Under the pieces are notes generated by a model. The model saw only the letters and a program-made list of their open reading frames with translations. It made no database searches and had not been told where the DNA came from. From the NCBI GenBank assembly GCA_030431455.1, contig JAUIJE010000010.1, positions 248,001 to 312,000 on the forward strand: a stretch of DNA of 64,000 nt. The letters are read 5' to 3'. Positions 17,687 through 27,382 of this stretch are shown piece after piece; position 1 is the stretch's first letter, and the number at the start of each line of letters is the position of its first letter. The translations under genes and the position numbers were made by a program. The stretch is from a bacterium (GTDB taxonomy: Bacteria; Myxococcota; UBA727; JAUIJE01).

Positions 17687-18699
17687 CGCGGCAGTCCTTC
17701 GAGCTTCTTTTTCAGGTCCGGGTTGTCGGGCTGGAGCTTCACCGCCTTTTGGTAGTGAACCCGCGCCTTCTTGATGTCCTTTTCCTGGACGTAGATGTCG
17801 CCCAGCAACTCGTGTCCCCGCACGAAGTTGGGGTCGGTGTGCACCGCTTTTTTGAGCAAACCCTTGGCCTTTTTGGTCTGGCCCAACTTCGCGAGCTCGA
17901 CCCCGAGGAACGCCTTGGCCTTCTCGTGGTCAGGCTCGGCCTTGATCACCCGCACCAGGTATTTGGCCGCCTTGCTGTGCTGTTCGGCCTTGGCCTCGAG
18001 CAACGCGAGGTGAAACAGCGCCGGGGTGTGCAAGGGGTCGATCTCGATCGCCTGCTCATACGCCCCCCGGGCTTTTTTGATCCGGCCGAGGCCGGCCTCG
18101 GCGTCGCCCAGGGTGTAGTACGCATTGGCATTGTCAGGGGCCCGGGAGATGGCGAGCTGGGCCGCTTCGCGCGCCTCCTTGGGGTCGCCGGCCCGAATCA
18201 GAGCATAGGCGAGATCGGCCAGAAAATCCGGGTTGCGGGGGGCGCGCTCGGTGGCGGTGCGCAGGGGGGCGATGCTGTCCTTGGTCGCGCCGGCCTCGAG
18301 CAGGGACATGCCGAGCTCGTGGGGGAGGGTCGCGGACTTGGGCAGCGCGGCCATGCCCCGGCGGTACACCTCGACGCTCTTTTGGGGGGCGCCGTCGAGG
18401 TCATAGGCCATGCCCAGCAACAGCCAGGATTTCTCTTGGCCGGGGGCGAGCTTCACCGCGTCCTCGAGGTGGGGCGCGGCGTCCTGGGGCCTTTTGAGCT
18501 GCAGCAAACACAGCCCATAGGCGGCTTCGCCTTTGGCGCGCTTGTCGTCGGTGAGCGACGTGTCTTTGAGACCGGTCTCGAGCTGCTTGATCGCCTTTTT
18601 GGGGTCACCGCGCTCGGCGTAAGCGACCCCGATGTCGATGCGTTCGGCCGGGGTCAGCGCGGCGATCAATGCCATCACCACGACGGGGCTGCTGGTCAT
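17683..18699 (-). CDS. exported TPR-repeat protein
   Basis: 338 residues from ATG 18697-18699, which has an ideal GGGAGGTGAGC in front; an upstream in-frame start adds a non-signal sequence. The signal peptide is about 1-18. It is followed by eight or more 34-residue TPR units up to the C-terminus (for example ANAYYTLGDAEAGLGRIKKARGAYE and repeated A-x-Y-x-L-G patterns). It serves as a protein-interaction scaffold in the periplasm. It is the first gene of a coupled pair with the beta-sandwich protein at 16085-17686. Confidence 0.9.
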   Translation of the reverse strand: MTSSPVVVMALIAALTPAERIDIGVAYAERGDPKKAIKQLETGLKDTSLTDDKRAKGEAAYGLCLLQLKRPQDAAPHLEDAVKLAPGQEKSWLLLGMAYDLDGAPQKSVEVYRRGMAALPKSATLPHELGMSLLEAGATKDSIAPLRTATERAPRNPDFLADLAYALIRAGDPKEAREAAQLAISRAPDNANAYYTLGDAEAGLGRIKKARGAYEQAIEIDPLHTPALFHLALLEAKAEQHSKAAKYLVRVIKAEPDHEKAKAFLGVELAKLGQTKKAKGLLKKAVHTDPNFVRGHELLGDIYVQEKDIKKARVHYQKAVKLQPDNPDLKKKLEGLPR

Positions 18700-18789
18700 G
18701 CTCACCTCCCTAGCGCAGGCTTTGTCGTCTCCGCCGGTCCTTTTCAAGGGGGCGGCGGCGCAGGTGGGACGTCCCGGTCGGGGACCGAT

Positions 18790-21700
18790 TCAACCCGCCG
18801 AGGTCCTCGTCGAGGACCGCCGCGAACCGGCCGCGGGGGCGGCGTCGCCCCGTCCCGCGAGCACCTCGGCCAACCGGTGGCGCACCATCTCGGTCGCGGC
18901 CTTGGCCGCTTCCACCGGGCGCAGGTGCGCGGTGGCGTCGCGCAACGTGGCCGCGTCGAGGGGCGCGCCGATGTGGGCGGACAACGCGCGGGACCGCACC
19001 ATCGCCGCCCCCCGCGGCAACGCCGCGTAGGTGCCGCGCAGGCCGATGGGCAACACCGGGACGCCGGTGGCCATGGCCAAGCGCCCGACCAAGGGCTTGA
19101 ACGGGCCGAGGGTGCCGTCGGCCCGGCGCGTGCCCTCGGGATAGATCAACACCGCGTGCCCTTCTTTGAGCAGGCCCCGGGCCACCTCGAAGGCCGAGCC
19201 GGAACCCGACGTGCGGTCGAGGGCCACGAGGTTGGTGAAGTGTTCGAAGAACGCGACCTTGGCCCGGTGGCCCTCGAAAAAGTAGTCGGCGGCGGCGAGG
19301 GGCAACAGGTCGGTGCCGTAGCGGCCGAGGGCAAACTTCACCAGCCCGGTGTCGAGGTGGGAACAATGGTTGGCCACCACAATGGCATTGGTGTTGTACG
19401 GGATGTGGCCCCGGCCGAACACCTCGGAGTCGAACAACGTGCGGTACAGCTCGCGCTGCCCCGCGCTGAGCACGGCCCGGCCGGCGGCGACAAAAAACCG
19501 CGGCAGGGCCACCGCTTGCTCGCCCTCGTCGGGCCCCGAGGGGTCCGCGGCCGGCGCGGGGGCGGGTCCGGCCACCAGTTGCTCCAGGTCGGCGAGGGTA
19601 TCGCAGGCGAACAATGCCTCTGCATCGAACGACCCGAACAACGGGGTCAAGGCCTCCGCGAGCTCCACCCACATCAATGAATCGAACCCGAGATCGGTGT
19701 GCAAATGGGTGGCGGGGGTGAGCGTGGCCCGGTCTTGTCCCACCACCAACGCCACCGCGGCTTGCACCCGGGCGAAGGCCACGCTGGTCACCGCCGGGGC
19801 CGCGTCTGGCCCCGCGTCCGCCCTCCGCAGACGCTCCTCGACGAGGGCCCGCACGTCCTTGCGCTTGACCTTCCGGGTCGCGGTCTTGGGCAAGGGCGTG
19901 TCGAACACCTCGACCACCGCGGGCCGGGCGTAGGCCGGCAACCGGGCGGTGTGCCGCTTGGCCTCGGCCGCGGTCAACACCTGGCCCTCGTGGGGCACCA
20001 CCGCGAGGGCGAGCAGCTCGCCCCCGCCCTCGGCGGGGACCCCGAGCAAACAGAACTCCGCCGCGGCGTCGAACGGGCGCAACAGCTCCTCGACGTCGTC
20101 GAGGTAGACGTTCTCGCCCGAGGCGGTGACCACCACCTCTTTGGCCCGGCCCACGATCACCAACCGACCGCCCTCGTCGAGCCGGCCGATGTCACCGGTG
20201 CGCAACCACCCCTCGTCGTCGAGCACGGCCCGGGTGGCGGCCTCGTCCTCGAAGTAGCCGGCCATGACATTGTCGCCCCGGGCCAGGATCTCGCCCGTCT
20301 CCCCGTCGCCCGCGATGCGCAGCTCCACCCCGAGGATGGGGCGGCCCACCGTGCCCACGGGGTCGTCTTCGGCCGCCACCGCGAGCACCGGCGCGGTCTC
20401 GGTCAGCCCGTAGCCCTCGCGCAGGGGCAACCCCACCTCGGCGAACAGCGCCTGGGTGGTGCTGGGCAGCGCCGCCCCGCCGCTGATCAGAAGGCGCAGG
20501 TGACCGCCGAGGGCGTCGTGCACGGGCTTGTACAAAAGATGTTTGGCCGAGCGCCCGGTGCGCGCCGCCCACGCGCGTTCGGCCACGGACAGCAACGACA
20601 GCGCGGTCTTCTGTGTGCCCTCGATGGCGTCGAGCTCCCGCCGGATTTTGCGCTCGATGAGCTGCCACAGCGCGGGCACGCCGACCATGCCGGTGATGCG
20701 CCCTTGTTGCAGGCAGTACGCGAGCCGGTCGGCGTTGAGCTCGTCGAGGTAAAAGATCTCGGCCCCGGCCACGAGGGGCAACAACAAGCCGCACGAAAAC
20801 TCGAGGGTGTGGTGCAAGGGCAGCACGCTCAGCCCCCGGTCTTCGCCGGTCATGTCGAACTGCACCGACAGGGCCGCGGCCTGGGCGGCGAAGTTCTTGT
20901 GGGTGAGCATCACCCCCTTGGGGGTGCCGGTGGTGCCCGAGGTGAACAGGATGCTCGCGACCTCGTCGCCACCGGGCGCGGGCACATCGTGGGCCGCGCC
21001 CCCCTCGGCGGTGAACAGCATCAGGTCCCAGTCCGGCGCGGGGGCCGCATCGGCGAACTTCTGGCGCGCGTCCCCGTCGAGGATGGCCCCTTTGGGCCGG
21101 GCCTTCTGCACGATGGCGCGGACCTGGCTCGGCTCCAGCCCGGGGTCCACCGGCACCGGCACCGCCCCCGCGATCTGGATGCCAAAAAACGCGATCGGCC
21201 ATGCAGGTCCATTGCGACCGGACAACAGCACGCGATCCCCAGGGCCCACCCCCGCCGCCGCCAGCCGGGTCGCGGTCTGCCGCGCCCGGCGCAGCAGCCC
21301 CTGGTAGGTCACGGACACCTTCTGGTCCCCCTCGAACACGCTGAGGGCGTTGCGGGTGCTGTAGCGCGCGGCCGCGGTCTCGAGCATGTGCAAGGTCGAG
21401 CGGTACCGCACCGGGGCGGCGGCGGCGGGGGCCACCGCCGGGCGGGGCGCGCCCCGGGGCGCGATCTCGTCGAGCACGCGCCGGCGCAGCGGGGTCTGCT
21501 CGGCGGCAAGCCCGGCCTCGCCGTACGCGCCGCGCAGCAGCGCGCCGGCCTTGCGGGCCAGGGGGCGGAAGCCGGGGCCGAAAAACAATGGATCTGCATC
21601 GCGCGCGGTCAACGCGTCGTTGACCGGCGGGGGCAACCACGCGGCCACCGCGGGCGCGGTCTTGTCGAGCAGGCCGCGCACCAGGCGGTGCCCGGTGACC

Positions 21701-22602
21701 TGCCGGAAGGTCTCGGCCCCCGCGCTCTGCAGCCACGCGGCCCCGTCCTGGACCGGCCCCTGCGCGGCGAGGGAAAACAAGTCCGCGATGCGCGCCTCGG
21801 GCACGACCGCCTCGGGCCCCACCGCGGCGTGCACGACGACGGCTTGGCCGGTGTGCACCGCCGCCGCCGCCGCCCAGCACAGGCGGGCCACCGTGTCGCT
21901 CGCGGCCGCCACCAGCTTGCCCCGGCCGTCGGCGCGCGCGCGGGAGGCGGCCCAGGCCGCGTCCCACAACGTCTCGTCGTCGCCCGGCGCCGGCCACACC
22001 GTGCCCACCCGCACGATGCCCGCCGGGCCCGCGCCGGTGGTGGCCAGGCCCTCGGCGAGGGCGGCGACATAGCCCAGCGTCGAGCGGTACCCAGCCCGCG
22101 TCGCCCGCGCCGCCAGCCACGCGGCGGACCGGGCCGCCGACCGCGCCGTGGTCTCGGCCGCGGCCGCGGCGACAAAGCCAGGCCCGGTCACGGGGGCGCG
22201 CAGTTGTTCGTGCCGGGCCCGCACCGCTTGCTCGGCCTCGACGCGCTCGTCGGCAAACCCCGCCCGGGCCGCTTCCTGCTCGACGTGGGCGCGCCAGCGG
22301 CAGAGCTCGTCCACGGGGTCGAAGGGCAACCGCAAAGGCCGCTCGAGCGCGGTGGCGTCCGCGGGCAAACACGCGTGAAGCGACGAAACCACGACGAGGG
22401 CCTGCCCCCGTTGCGCCCGGTCGGCGAGGGTCTCGAGAGCGGCCAGGGCCTCGGCCGGGGCCCGCGGGGTCCCGAACCACAAGAGCGCGGCGCCGTGTTC
22501 GCCAGTCCCGTCAACGACCTCGCCCGGGCGCGCGACGCGCGACAGCGCCGCCGCCAACGGCCGGTGCCCGTCCACCTCTGTCAGACCCACCGCGCGATCC
22601 AT
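18790..22602 (-). CDS. fusion: degenerate acyl-CoA-reductase-like domain - AMP ligase - ACP - PlsC acyltransferase
   Basis: 1270 residues from ATG 22600-22602. Residues about 1-330 resemble the fatty-acyl-CoA reductase/SDR fold (Y-V-A-A-L-A-E then IVRVGTVWP), but the dinucleotide Gly motif is absent and the catalytic YxxxK Lys is replaced, so it is probably inactive. About 340-860 is an ANL ligase with TSGTTGTPKG near 552, YGLTET and TGDIGRLDEGG. An acyl-carrier domain has its phosphopantetheine Ser near 974 (GFDSLMW). The end is a PlsC domain with NHCSHLD near 1079 and YPEGTRR near 1155. It likely activates a fatty acid onto its own ACP and transfers it to a lysophospholipid-type acceptor. 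Confidence 0.9.
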   Translation of the reverse strand: MDRAVGLTEVDGHRPLAAALSRVARPGEVVDGTGEHGAALLWFGTPRAPAEALAALETLADRAQRGQALVVVSSLHACLPADATALERPLRLPFDPVDELCRWRAHVEQEAARAGFADERVEAEQAVRARHEQLRAPVTGPGFVAAAAAETTARSAARSAAWLAARATRAGYRSTLGYVAALAEGLATTGAGPAGIVRVGTVWPAPGDDETLWDAAWAASRARADGRGKLVAAASDTVARLCWAAAAAVHTGQAVVVHAAVGPEAVVPEARIADLFSLAAQGPVQDGAAWLQSAGAETFRQVTGHRLVRGLLDKTAPAVAAWLPPPVNDALTARDADPLFFGPGFRPLARKAGALLRGAYGEAGLAAEQTPLRRRVLDEIAPRGAPRPAVAPAAAAPVRYRSTLHMLETAAARYSTRNALSVFEGDQKVSVTYQGLLRRARQTATRLAAAGVGPGDRVLLSGRNGPAWPIAFFGIQIAGAVPVPVDPGLEPSQVRAIVQKARPKGAILDGDARQKFADAAPAPDWDLMLFTAEGGAAHDVPAPGGDEVASILFTSGTTGTPKGVMLTHKNFAAQAAALSVQFDMTGEDRGLSVLPLHHTLEFSCGLLLPLVAGAEIFYLDELNADRLAYCLQQGRITGMVGVPALWQLIERKIRRELDAIEGTQKTALSLLSVAERAWAARTGRSAKHLLYKPVHDALGGHLRLLISGGAALPSTTQALFAEVGLPLREGYGLTETAPVLAVAAEDDPVGTVGRPILGVELRIAGDGETGEILARGDNVMAGYFEDEAATRAVLDDEGWLRTGDIGRLDEGGRLVIVGRAKEVVVTASGENVYLDDVEELLRPFDAAAEFCLLGVPAEGGGELLALAVVPHEGQVLTAAEAKRHTARLPAYARPAVVEVFDTPLPKTATRKVKRKDVRALVEERLRRADAGPDAAPAVTSVAFARVQAAVALVVGQDRATLTPATHLHTDLGFDSLMWVELAEALTPLFGSFDAEALFACDTLADLEQLVAGPAPAPAADPSGPDEGEQAVALPRFFVAAGRAVLSAGQRELYRTLFDSEVFGRGHIPYNTNAIVVANHCSHLDTGLVKFALGRYGTDLLPLAAADYFFEGHRAKVAFFEHFTNLVALDRTSGSGSAFEVARGLLKEGHAVLIYPEGTRRADGTLGPFKPLVGRLAMATGVPVLPIGLRGTYAALPRGAAMVRSRALSAHIGAPLDAATLRDATAHLRPVEAAKAATEMVRHRLAEVLAGRGDAAPAAGSRRSSTRTSAG
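19380..19390. repeat. palindromic CAATG-K-CATTG site
   Basis: CAATGGCATTG in the PlsC part of the fusion gene, where it encodes Asn-Ala-Ile with AAT and ATT codons. Confidence 0.85.
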
Positions 22603-22689
22603 GCCCCCCGCATGCTCGCCTCCGCCCAAAAGGGCAAGGCGGGCCAGGCAACGCGTGCAGGACCCGGATCGGGGGTGTAGACGGGGCGC

Positions 22690-23511
22690 ATGTTTGAGGT
22701 GGTCATCACCTTTGTGGGCAGCTTCGTCGTCGGCATCCTCGGCGGCCTGCTCGGGGTGGGGGGCGGCGTGTTCCTGGTCCCGTTCCTCGTCACCGTCGCC
22801 GACCTGCGCCCGGTGGCCGCGGTGGGGGTGTCGCTCTTCTGTGTCATCGGGACCTCGCTCGGCGGCACCACCCAAGCCCTCGATGCCGGCCGGCCCAATG
22901 TGCCCCTCGCGGTGTTCCTCGAGACATTCATGATCATCGGGTCGGTGGCCGCCTCGTTCGCCGCGCAACGCATCGAGGACGGGGCGCTGCTGGCGGGGTT
23001 CGCGGCGATGATGTTCATGCTCGCGGTGGTGTTCTTCCTGCGGCGCAACGCGGTCGAAGGCGACAGCATCGTGGCCCCCGACGAGCCGCGCCGCTTCGGC
23101 GATGACACCTACCAAAATCCTGACCGCGAGATCGTCGCCTACCGCCCCCAGCGGCTCGGTCTGCTCGGGGTGCTGATGTTGTTCACCGGGTCGGCCTCGG
23201 GTTTGTTCGGCATCGGCGGCGGCTCGCTCAACGTGCCGCTGATGACGCTGTTCGGGAAGGTCCCGCTGCGGGTGGCCACTGCCACGTCGACGTTGACCAT
23301 GTCGGTGACCGGCGCGGTCGCCGGCCTCGTGCACCTGCTCCACGGCACGGTGCCCGCCGCGCTCATCGGCGCCTCGCTGTTGGGGGTGCTCCCGGGGGGG
23401 CGGTTCGGGGCATCGTTCCAGCGACATTTGTCTGTGCGCACCCTGCGTCTCGCCTTCGCCGCGCTCGCGGTGGTGGTGGGGGTCGCCACCTTGATGAAGA
23501 GCCGGGCATGA
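22690..23511 (+). CDS. TauE/SafE-family anion permease
   Basis: 273 residues with eight predicted membrane helices in two halves. Each half starts with the family Gly-rich signature (GGLLGVGGGVFLVP near 19-32 and GLFGIGGGSLNVPL near 172-185). The halves are joined by a charged cytosolic loop (about 120-155). The family exports sulfite, sulfoacetate or related sulfur anions. It is coupled by ATGA to the DUF1634 gene that follows. The substrate cannot be told from sequence. Confidence 0.92.
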   Translation: MFEVVITFVGSFVVGILGGLLGVGGGVFLVPFLVTVADLRPVAAVGVSLFCVIGTSLGGTTQALDAGRPNVPLAVFLETFMIIGSVAASFAAQRIEDGALLAGFAAMMFMLAVVFFLRRNAVEGDSIVAPDEPRRFGDDTYQNPDREIVAYRPQRLGLLGVLMLFTGSASGLFGIGGGSLNVPLMTLFGKVPLRVATATSTLTMSVTGAVAGLVHLLHGTVPAALIGASLLGVLPGGRFGASFQRHLSVRTLRLAFAALAVVVGVATLMKSRA

Positions 23512-23837
23512 CCGACGAGGACGTGCTCAAGTGGACCAAGGTCGCCACCGCGTTTCGCTGGGCCGGCCGCCTCTCCGCCGCGCTGCTCGGGGTGGGCACG
23601 GTGTTGTCGATGTTTGACGCCACCCCCTTGCAACCGTTGACCGCCGAATCGGTGCGAAGCGGCCCGGGGCCGGTGTTCCTGGCCGCGGGGGTGTGCGTGT
23701 TGCTCTCGCTCCCGTTTGTGCGGGCCGCCGCCATCCTCCTCGAGGGGCCGGGCCGCAAGGTGCGCCGGGTGCTCGTGCCCGGTACGGTGATGGTCATCGT
23801 CGCGTTCGTGATCGCGTTCCTGTTCGCGCGACACTAA
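23508..23837 (+). CDS. DUF1634 membrane protein, TauE partner
   Basis: 109 residues with three predicted membrane helices. The ATG overlaps the TauE stop (ATGA at 23508-23511). DUF1634 proteins are commonly encoded next to TauE/SafE permeases, and the length, topology and pairing fit. It is probably an accessory subunit of the transporter, with no catalytic residues seen. Confidence 0.82.
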   Translation: MTDEDVLKWTKVATAFRWAGRLSAALLGVGTVLSMFDATPLQPLTAESVRSGPGPVFLAAGVCVLLSLPFVRAAAILLEGPGRKVRRVLVPGTVMVIVAFVIAFLFARH

Positions 23838-23952
23838 AGCGCACTTCAGAATCAAACGATGCAGTGCGCGCGCCCAGGACACGATCAGCGCCCGATCCGG
23901 CGTCTCGTCGCTGGACACGCGCACGCATCTCAACTGAACCCAGCCGGCGCGT

Positions 23953-24585
23953 CTAGCCAGAGATGCCGCGCAACAACATTGTGCTGAGCAACGCCAACAG
24001 CGGGCCCGCCCACACCGGCAACCCCTTGGCCCCGCTCACCCGGCCGATGACCACCGCCATCACCCCGGTGGAAAACAGCACGAACAGGTCCGCCCCCAAC
24101 AGAGCCCGGACCACGAAGCCGTGCTGCTCGCCCGCCGCGGGGTCGAACCAGCCGAGGGAAAGCTCCCCCGCCTGCGCGCTTTGTTTGAGCACCATGGCCA
24201 AAGACCGGGCCACGTCCCCCACCAACAGCGGCACCGCCCCGATGGACACCGCCCCCACCAGGACCGGGTACGGGGCCCGGCGCTGGACCGCGGACAACAA
24301 TGCATAGGCAATGCCCGCCACCACCAGAAGGCCCACCGCGCGCCCCACGGGGGGCACCACCATCAGCGCCCCCTGGGCCGCGGCGATCGCCTTGTCTTGC
24401 GCCTCGGGGGGCACCCGCGCGAGCACCCGCTCGGTGAGGCGGGCGAGCCCGTCGGGGGTGGCCCACAGCATCACCGCCCCCGGCAGGACCGCGCCGATTA
24501 CGGTGAGCACATAAAGACCCCAGGCGTGGCCCTTCTCGCGCACCCGGTCGGCGGCGCGCTCGGGGTGGAGCAGGCTGTCGAGCAT
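23953..24585 (-). CDS. Yip1-like polytopic membrane protein
   Basis: 210 residues from ATG 24583-24585, whose first bases overlap the stop of the upstream FGE-like gene (TGATG). It has five hydrophobic helices. The arrangement (short cytosolic N-terminus starting MLDSLLHP, then membrane helices separated by an extramembrane loop) is that of Yip1-domain proteins, which are common and uncharacterised in bacteria. The coupling suggests it works with the FGE-like lipoprotein. The family call is tentative. Confidence 0.7.
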   Translation of the reverse strand: MLDSLLHPERAADRVREKGHAWGLYVLTVIGAVLPGAVMLWATPDGLARLTERVLARVPPEAQDKAIAAAQGALMVVPPVGRAVGLLVVAGIAYALLSAVQRRAPYPVLVGAVSIGAVPLLVGDVARSLAMVLKQSAQAGELSLGWFDPAAGEQHGFVVRALLGADLFVLFSTGVMAVVIGRVSGAKGLPVWAGPLLALLSTMLLRGISG

Positions 24586-25613
24586 CAGGGCGTGGGCCGG
24601 GCGCAGCGGAAGCCAAGCCCGGTGCCCCCGACGTCGGGGTTGTACGTCGAGGCGCGGTTGCTGCACGTGGCCAGGGACAAGAGGTTGCCCGACCCACCCC
24701 CGCGGTAGGTCCGGTAGGTGCCCTCGCCCGGGCCCACGGGGTCGGGACCGGCGTGGGTCGCGTAGTGATCGGCCGCGTACCAATCGGCGGTGAACTCCCA
24801 GAGGTTGCCCGACATGTGCAGCGCCCCGTACGGGCTCGCCCCGGGCTCTAGGGTCTGCACGTCGACGGGGCCGGCCCCGCATTCGGACGTGTTCGCCTGG
24901 GTGCAGTTGGGGTCGGTGTCGCCCCACGGGTAGATGGCCCCTTGGTCCCCGCGGCAGGCCTTCTCCCACTGGGCCTCGGTGGGCAAGGTCCCGCCCACCG
25001 CCGCACAATAGGATTGGGCCTGGGCCCAGGTCACGCCCCCCACCGGGCGGTCGGGTGTCGCTCCCGGGGTGTAGCTGTCCGACGCGGGGGCCGTGCACAC
25101 CCCCGCGTCGACGCAGGACTGGTATTGGCTCTGCGACACCTCGGTCTCGTGAATGTCATACGCGGACATGGTCACGGTGTGGGCCGGGGCCTCATCGGCC
25201 TGGCAGTCGTCGCACCCCATGATGAAATCCCCGGCCGCGACCGGCAGCCAGGCTGGCCCGATCACGTCGCCATCCCCGTCGCCGTCGCCGTCGCCATCTC
25301 CATCGCCGTCCCCGTCTCCATCCCCGTCGCCGTCGCCGTCTCCGTCTCCATCCCCATCCCCATCGCCGTCGCCGTCCCCGTCGCCGTCGCCGGCGGGCAG
25401 GCACAGGCCACAGTCACATTGGTCTGTCCCGGCGCAGTCGCTGTCGTCGACGCACGAGGTGCCCACCGCGTCACAGTCGCCGTCTCCGTCTCCGTCGCCG
25501 TCGCCGTCCCCATCGCCATCGCCGTCGCCGGTCACGCCGTCGTTGCAGCCCACCGACAGCGGGCCCGCGAGCACAAGGAAAAAACCCAACCACAAGACAC
25601 GTTGATGTCGCAT
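24585..25613 (-). CDS. FGE-sulfatase-domain lipoprotein with two Asp-Gly repeat blocks
   Basis: 342 residues. The signal peptide ends in a lipobox-like SVGC at Cys 23. Two (Asp-Gly)n blocks (about 30-46 and 76-116) flank a small Cys-rich segment (CDAVGTSCVDDSDCAGTDQC). The C-terminal domain (about 122-342) is of the formylglycine-generating-enzyme type: FIMGCDDC, HTVTMSAYDIHETEVSQSQY, LPTEAQWEKACRG, GNLWEFTADW and GLGFRCA. Most secreted members are not true FGE enzymes but bind or decorate surface components. The repeats probably form a flexible acidic spacer off the membrane. Confidence 0.88.
   Translation of the reverse strand: MRHQRVLWLGFFLVLAGPLSVGCNDGVTGDGDGDGDGDGDGDGDGDCDAVGTSCVDDSDCAGTDQCDCGLCLPAGDGDGDGDGDGDGDGDGDGDGDGDGDGDGDGDGDGDGDGDGDVIGPAWLPVAAGDFIMGCDDCQADEAPAHTVTMSAYDIHETEVSQSQYQSCVDAGVCTAPASDSYTPGATPDRPVGGVTWAQAQSYCAAVGGTLPTEAQWEKACRGDQGAIYPWGDTDPNCTQANTSECGAGPVDVQTLEPGASPYGALHMSGNLWEFTADWYAADHYATHAGPDPVGPGEGTYRTYRGGGSGNLLSLATCSNRASTYNPDVGGTGLGFRCARPTP
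25262..25530 (-). repeat. hexanucleotide (GAY GGN)n arrays encoding Asp-Gly
   Basis: Two arrays within the FGE-like gene, about 25262-25391 and 25474-25530. On the minus strand they read GAC/GAT alternating with GGN. The third codon bases vary freely, so the repeat is strict at protein level but imperfect at DNA level. The opposite strand also stays open and would encode Ser-Pro, which I regard as an artefact. Confidence 0.9.
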
Positions 25614-25803
25614 GCCGACCTCTTAGCGCACACATGATGCGGACGCACCGGATGGCACCTGAAGGTTCCCATCGGGTCGGCCGCCGATACATCGAGGTCG
25701 CACCTGCGGGCCCGAGGTCGCCGCCAAACGGCTGAAATCCGCCGCCCCACGCCACCGGCGCGCGTGGCACACGGCCTGCAGCCTGCCCTGCGGAGGAGGT
25801 TCC

Positions 25804-27372
25804 ATGCGCGCAACGCCCGCGGCCTGGCTTGTCCTGGCCCCCCTGATCCTGTCCGCCGCCGCCGGCGCACGGCCCGGGGCCCCGGCCCGGTTCTGTGACG
25901 TGTACGGCGGGGACAGCGCCTTTTGTCGAGGCCAGCTGCCCCAATGCATCCTGTGCCACACCTCGACCGGCTATAGCCCGTCGTGGAATGCCTACGGGTT
26001 GGCGATGTTCGACGGGCTGACCGCCGGCGGGTACTACGACGAAGCGCCCAGCGACGAGCGGTTCAACGACTACATCGCGGCCGCGATCCAATACGTCGAC
26101 GGGGCGGGCCCGGTCGACCACGACAGCGACGGGGTGCTCACCGCCGAGGAGATCGCTCTCGGCACCAACCCCGGCGACGTCCAAGACGTGTTCGTGCCCA
26201 ACCCCGCGCCGCAAGGCGCGAGCAATCCCGACTTCGCGATTGGGAGCTACGACCTCAACCAGGCATACCAGCGCACAAGCATTGTCTTTTGTGGCGCCTC
26301 CGCCACCTACGACGAGCGCCAGACCTTCCGGGCCCTCGACGATGTCGCCCAGTACGACGCCCTGCACGCCAAACTCGAGGCGTGCATGCGCTCCGACTAC
26401 TGGCGCAACCAGGCCTTGCCTTCGCTGGCGGACAACAAGATCCGCCCCGTGCCCCGGTTCGAGCAGTGGCGTTGGGACTACCGACTCTGGCGCTACGCCA
26501 ACTTGCCCCCCTGTGATGACGGCGACACCACCTGCGGCGACAACTTGCCCCGCTCGGCCCGCGACCTGGTCACCGGCACCTACCACGTGCGCGAGCTCGA
26601 AGAGGGCCAGCTCATCCAGGTCGACGGCCGCAACGACGGCAACGCCCCGGCGTGCACCACCAAGAACCCCAACCAATGGGAGTGCGGTTTTGACGCCCAA
26701 TGTGTCTGCCCGGGACCAGGCTTCAACTGCGACGCCCCCGGGGTCTGCATCCCGGTGGGCGGCTGGCAGGTGCTGCCCCCCGAGCGCCGCGCGGGGATGA
26801 TCTCCACCAGCTGGTGGTTCTTCTTCTTCACCATGTTCAGTGACATGCCACGCACCACCGCCGCCCAAGCCCTCCGCGCCTACTTTGGCACCAGCATCGA
26901 GCTGCAAGAGGGCCTGCTGCACGTGGCCGGCGAACCCCGCGACGTCGACAACAAGAACGTCGACGGGATCGGCTGCCGGGAATGCCACATGCACCTCGAT
27001 CCCGCGGCCTACGCGTTCGTGAAGTACCGCGGCATCGGCGACGGGGGCGCCACCGGTTCGTTTGATCCCGCGCGGCCCATCGACCATGGCCTGTGGGCGT
27101 CCCCCGCTGAAGAACCCACCGCCTACTTTTTTGAACAGCCGATCACCGACACCGACAACCCGCTCGTGCAGTGGGCCAACATCGGGGTGCAGAGCGACTA
27201 CTTCAAACGCAACCACGCACTGACCTTCTTCACCTGGGCGGTGGGGCGCGAGCCCCGGCCGGATGAAGAGGTGGAGTTCGAGCTGCTGTACCAGTCGATG
27301 GACGACGACAACTACGAAACCCCCGCGTTGCTGCATCGGTTGATCGACACCGACGCCTTCGGCTGCTTGTGA
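25804..27372 (+). CDS. secreted CxxCH (DUF1588-like) protein, first gene of a three-gene module
   Basis: 522 residues. A signal peptide (about 1-22) is followed by CILCH at 48-52 and a second CRECH at 391-395 in the context ECHMHLDPAAYAFVKYRGIGDGG. That is how DUF1588-type cytochrome-like proteins of Planctomycetes and Myxococcota end. A calcium-binding-like loop DHDSDGVLTAEE lies near 104-115, and many paired Cys residues are present. It is probably a periplasmic or surface c-type haem protein. GGAGGAGG precedes the ATG. The next gene starts ten bases after the stop. Confidence 0.8.
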   Translation: MRATPAAWLVLAPLILSAAAGARPGAPARFCDVYGGDSAFCRGQLPQCILCHTSTGYSPSWNAYGLAMFDGLTAGGYYDEAPSDERFNDYIAAAIQYVDGAGPVDHDSDGVLTAEEIALGTNPGDVQDVFVPNPAPQGASNPDFAIGSYDLNQAYQRTSIVFCGASATYDERQTFRALDDVAQYDALHAKLEACMRSDYWRNQALPSLADNKIRPVPRFEQWRWDYRLWRYANLPPCDDGDTTCGDNLPRSARDLVTGTYHVRELEEGQLIQVDGRNDGNAPACTTKNPNQWECGFDAQCVCPGPGFNCDAPGVCIPVGGWQVLPPERRAGMISTSWWFFFFTMFSDMPRTTAAQALRAYFGTSIELQEGLLHVAGEPRDVDNKNVDGIGCRECHMHLDPAAYAFVKYRGIGDGGATGSFDPARPIDHGLWASPAEEPTAYFFEQPITDTDNPLVQWANIGVQSDYFKRNHALTFFTWAVGREPRPDEEVEFELLYQSMDDDNYETPALLHRLIDTDAFGCL

Positions 27373-27382
27373 GGAGACCACG

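Noticed and set aside
22603-23427. N-terminal extension of the ligase-acyltransferase fusion by 275 codons
   Set aside because: It is antisense to the well-supported TauE gene and has no domain. The frame is open only because of high GC.
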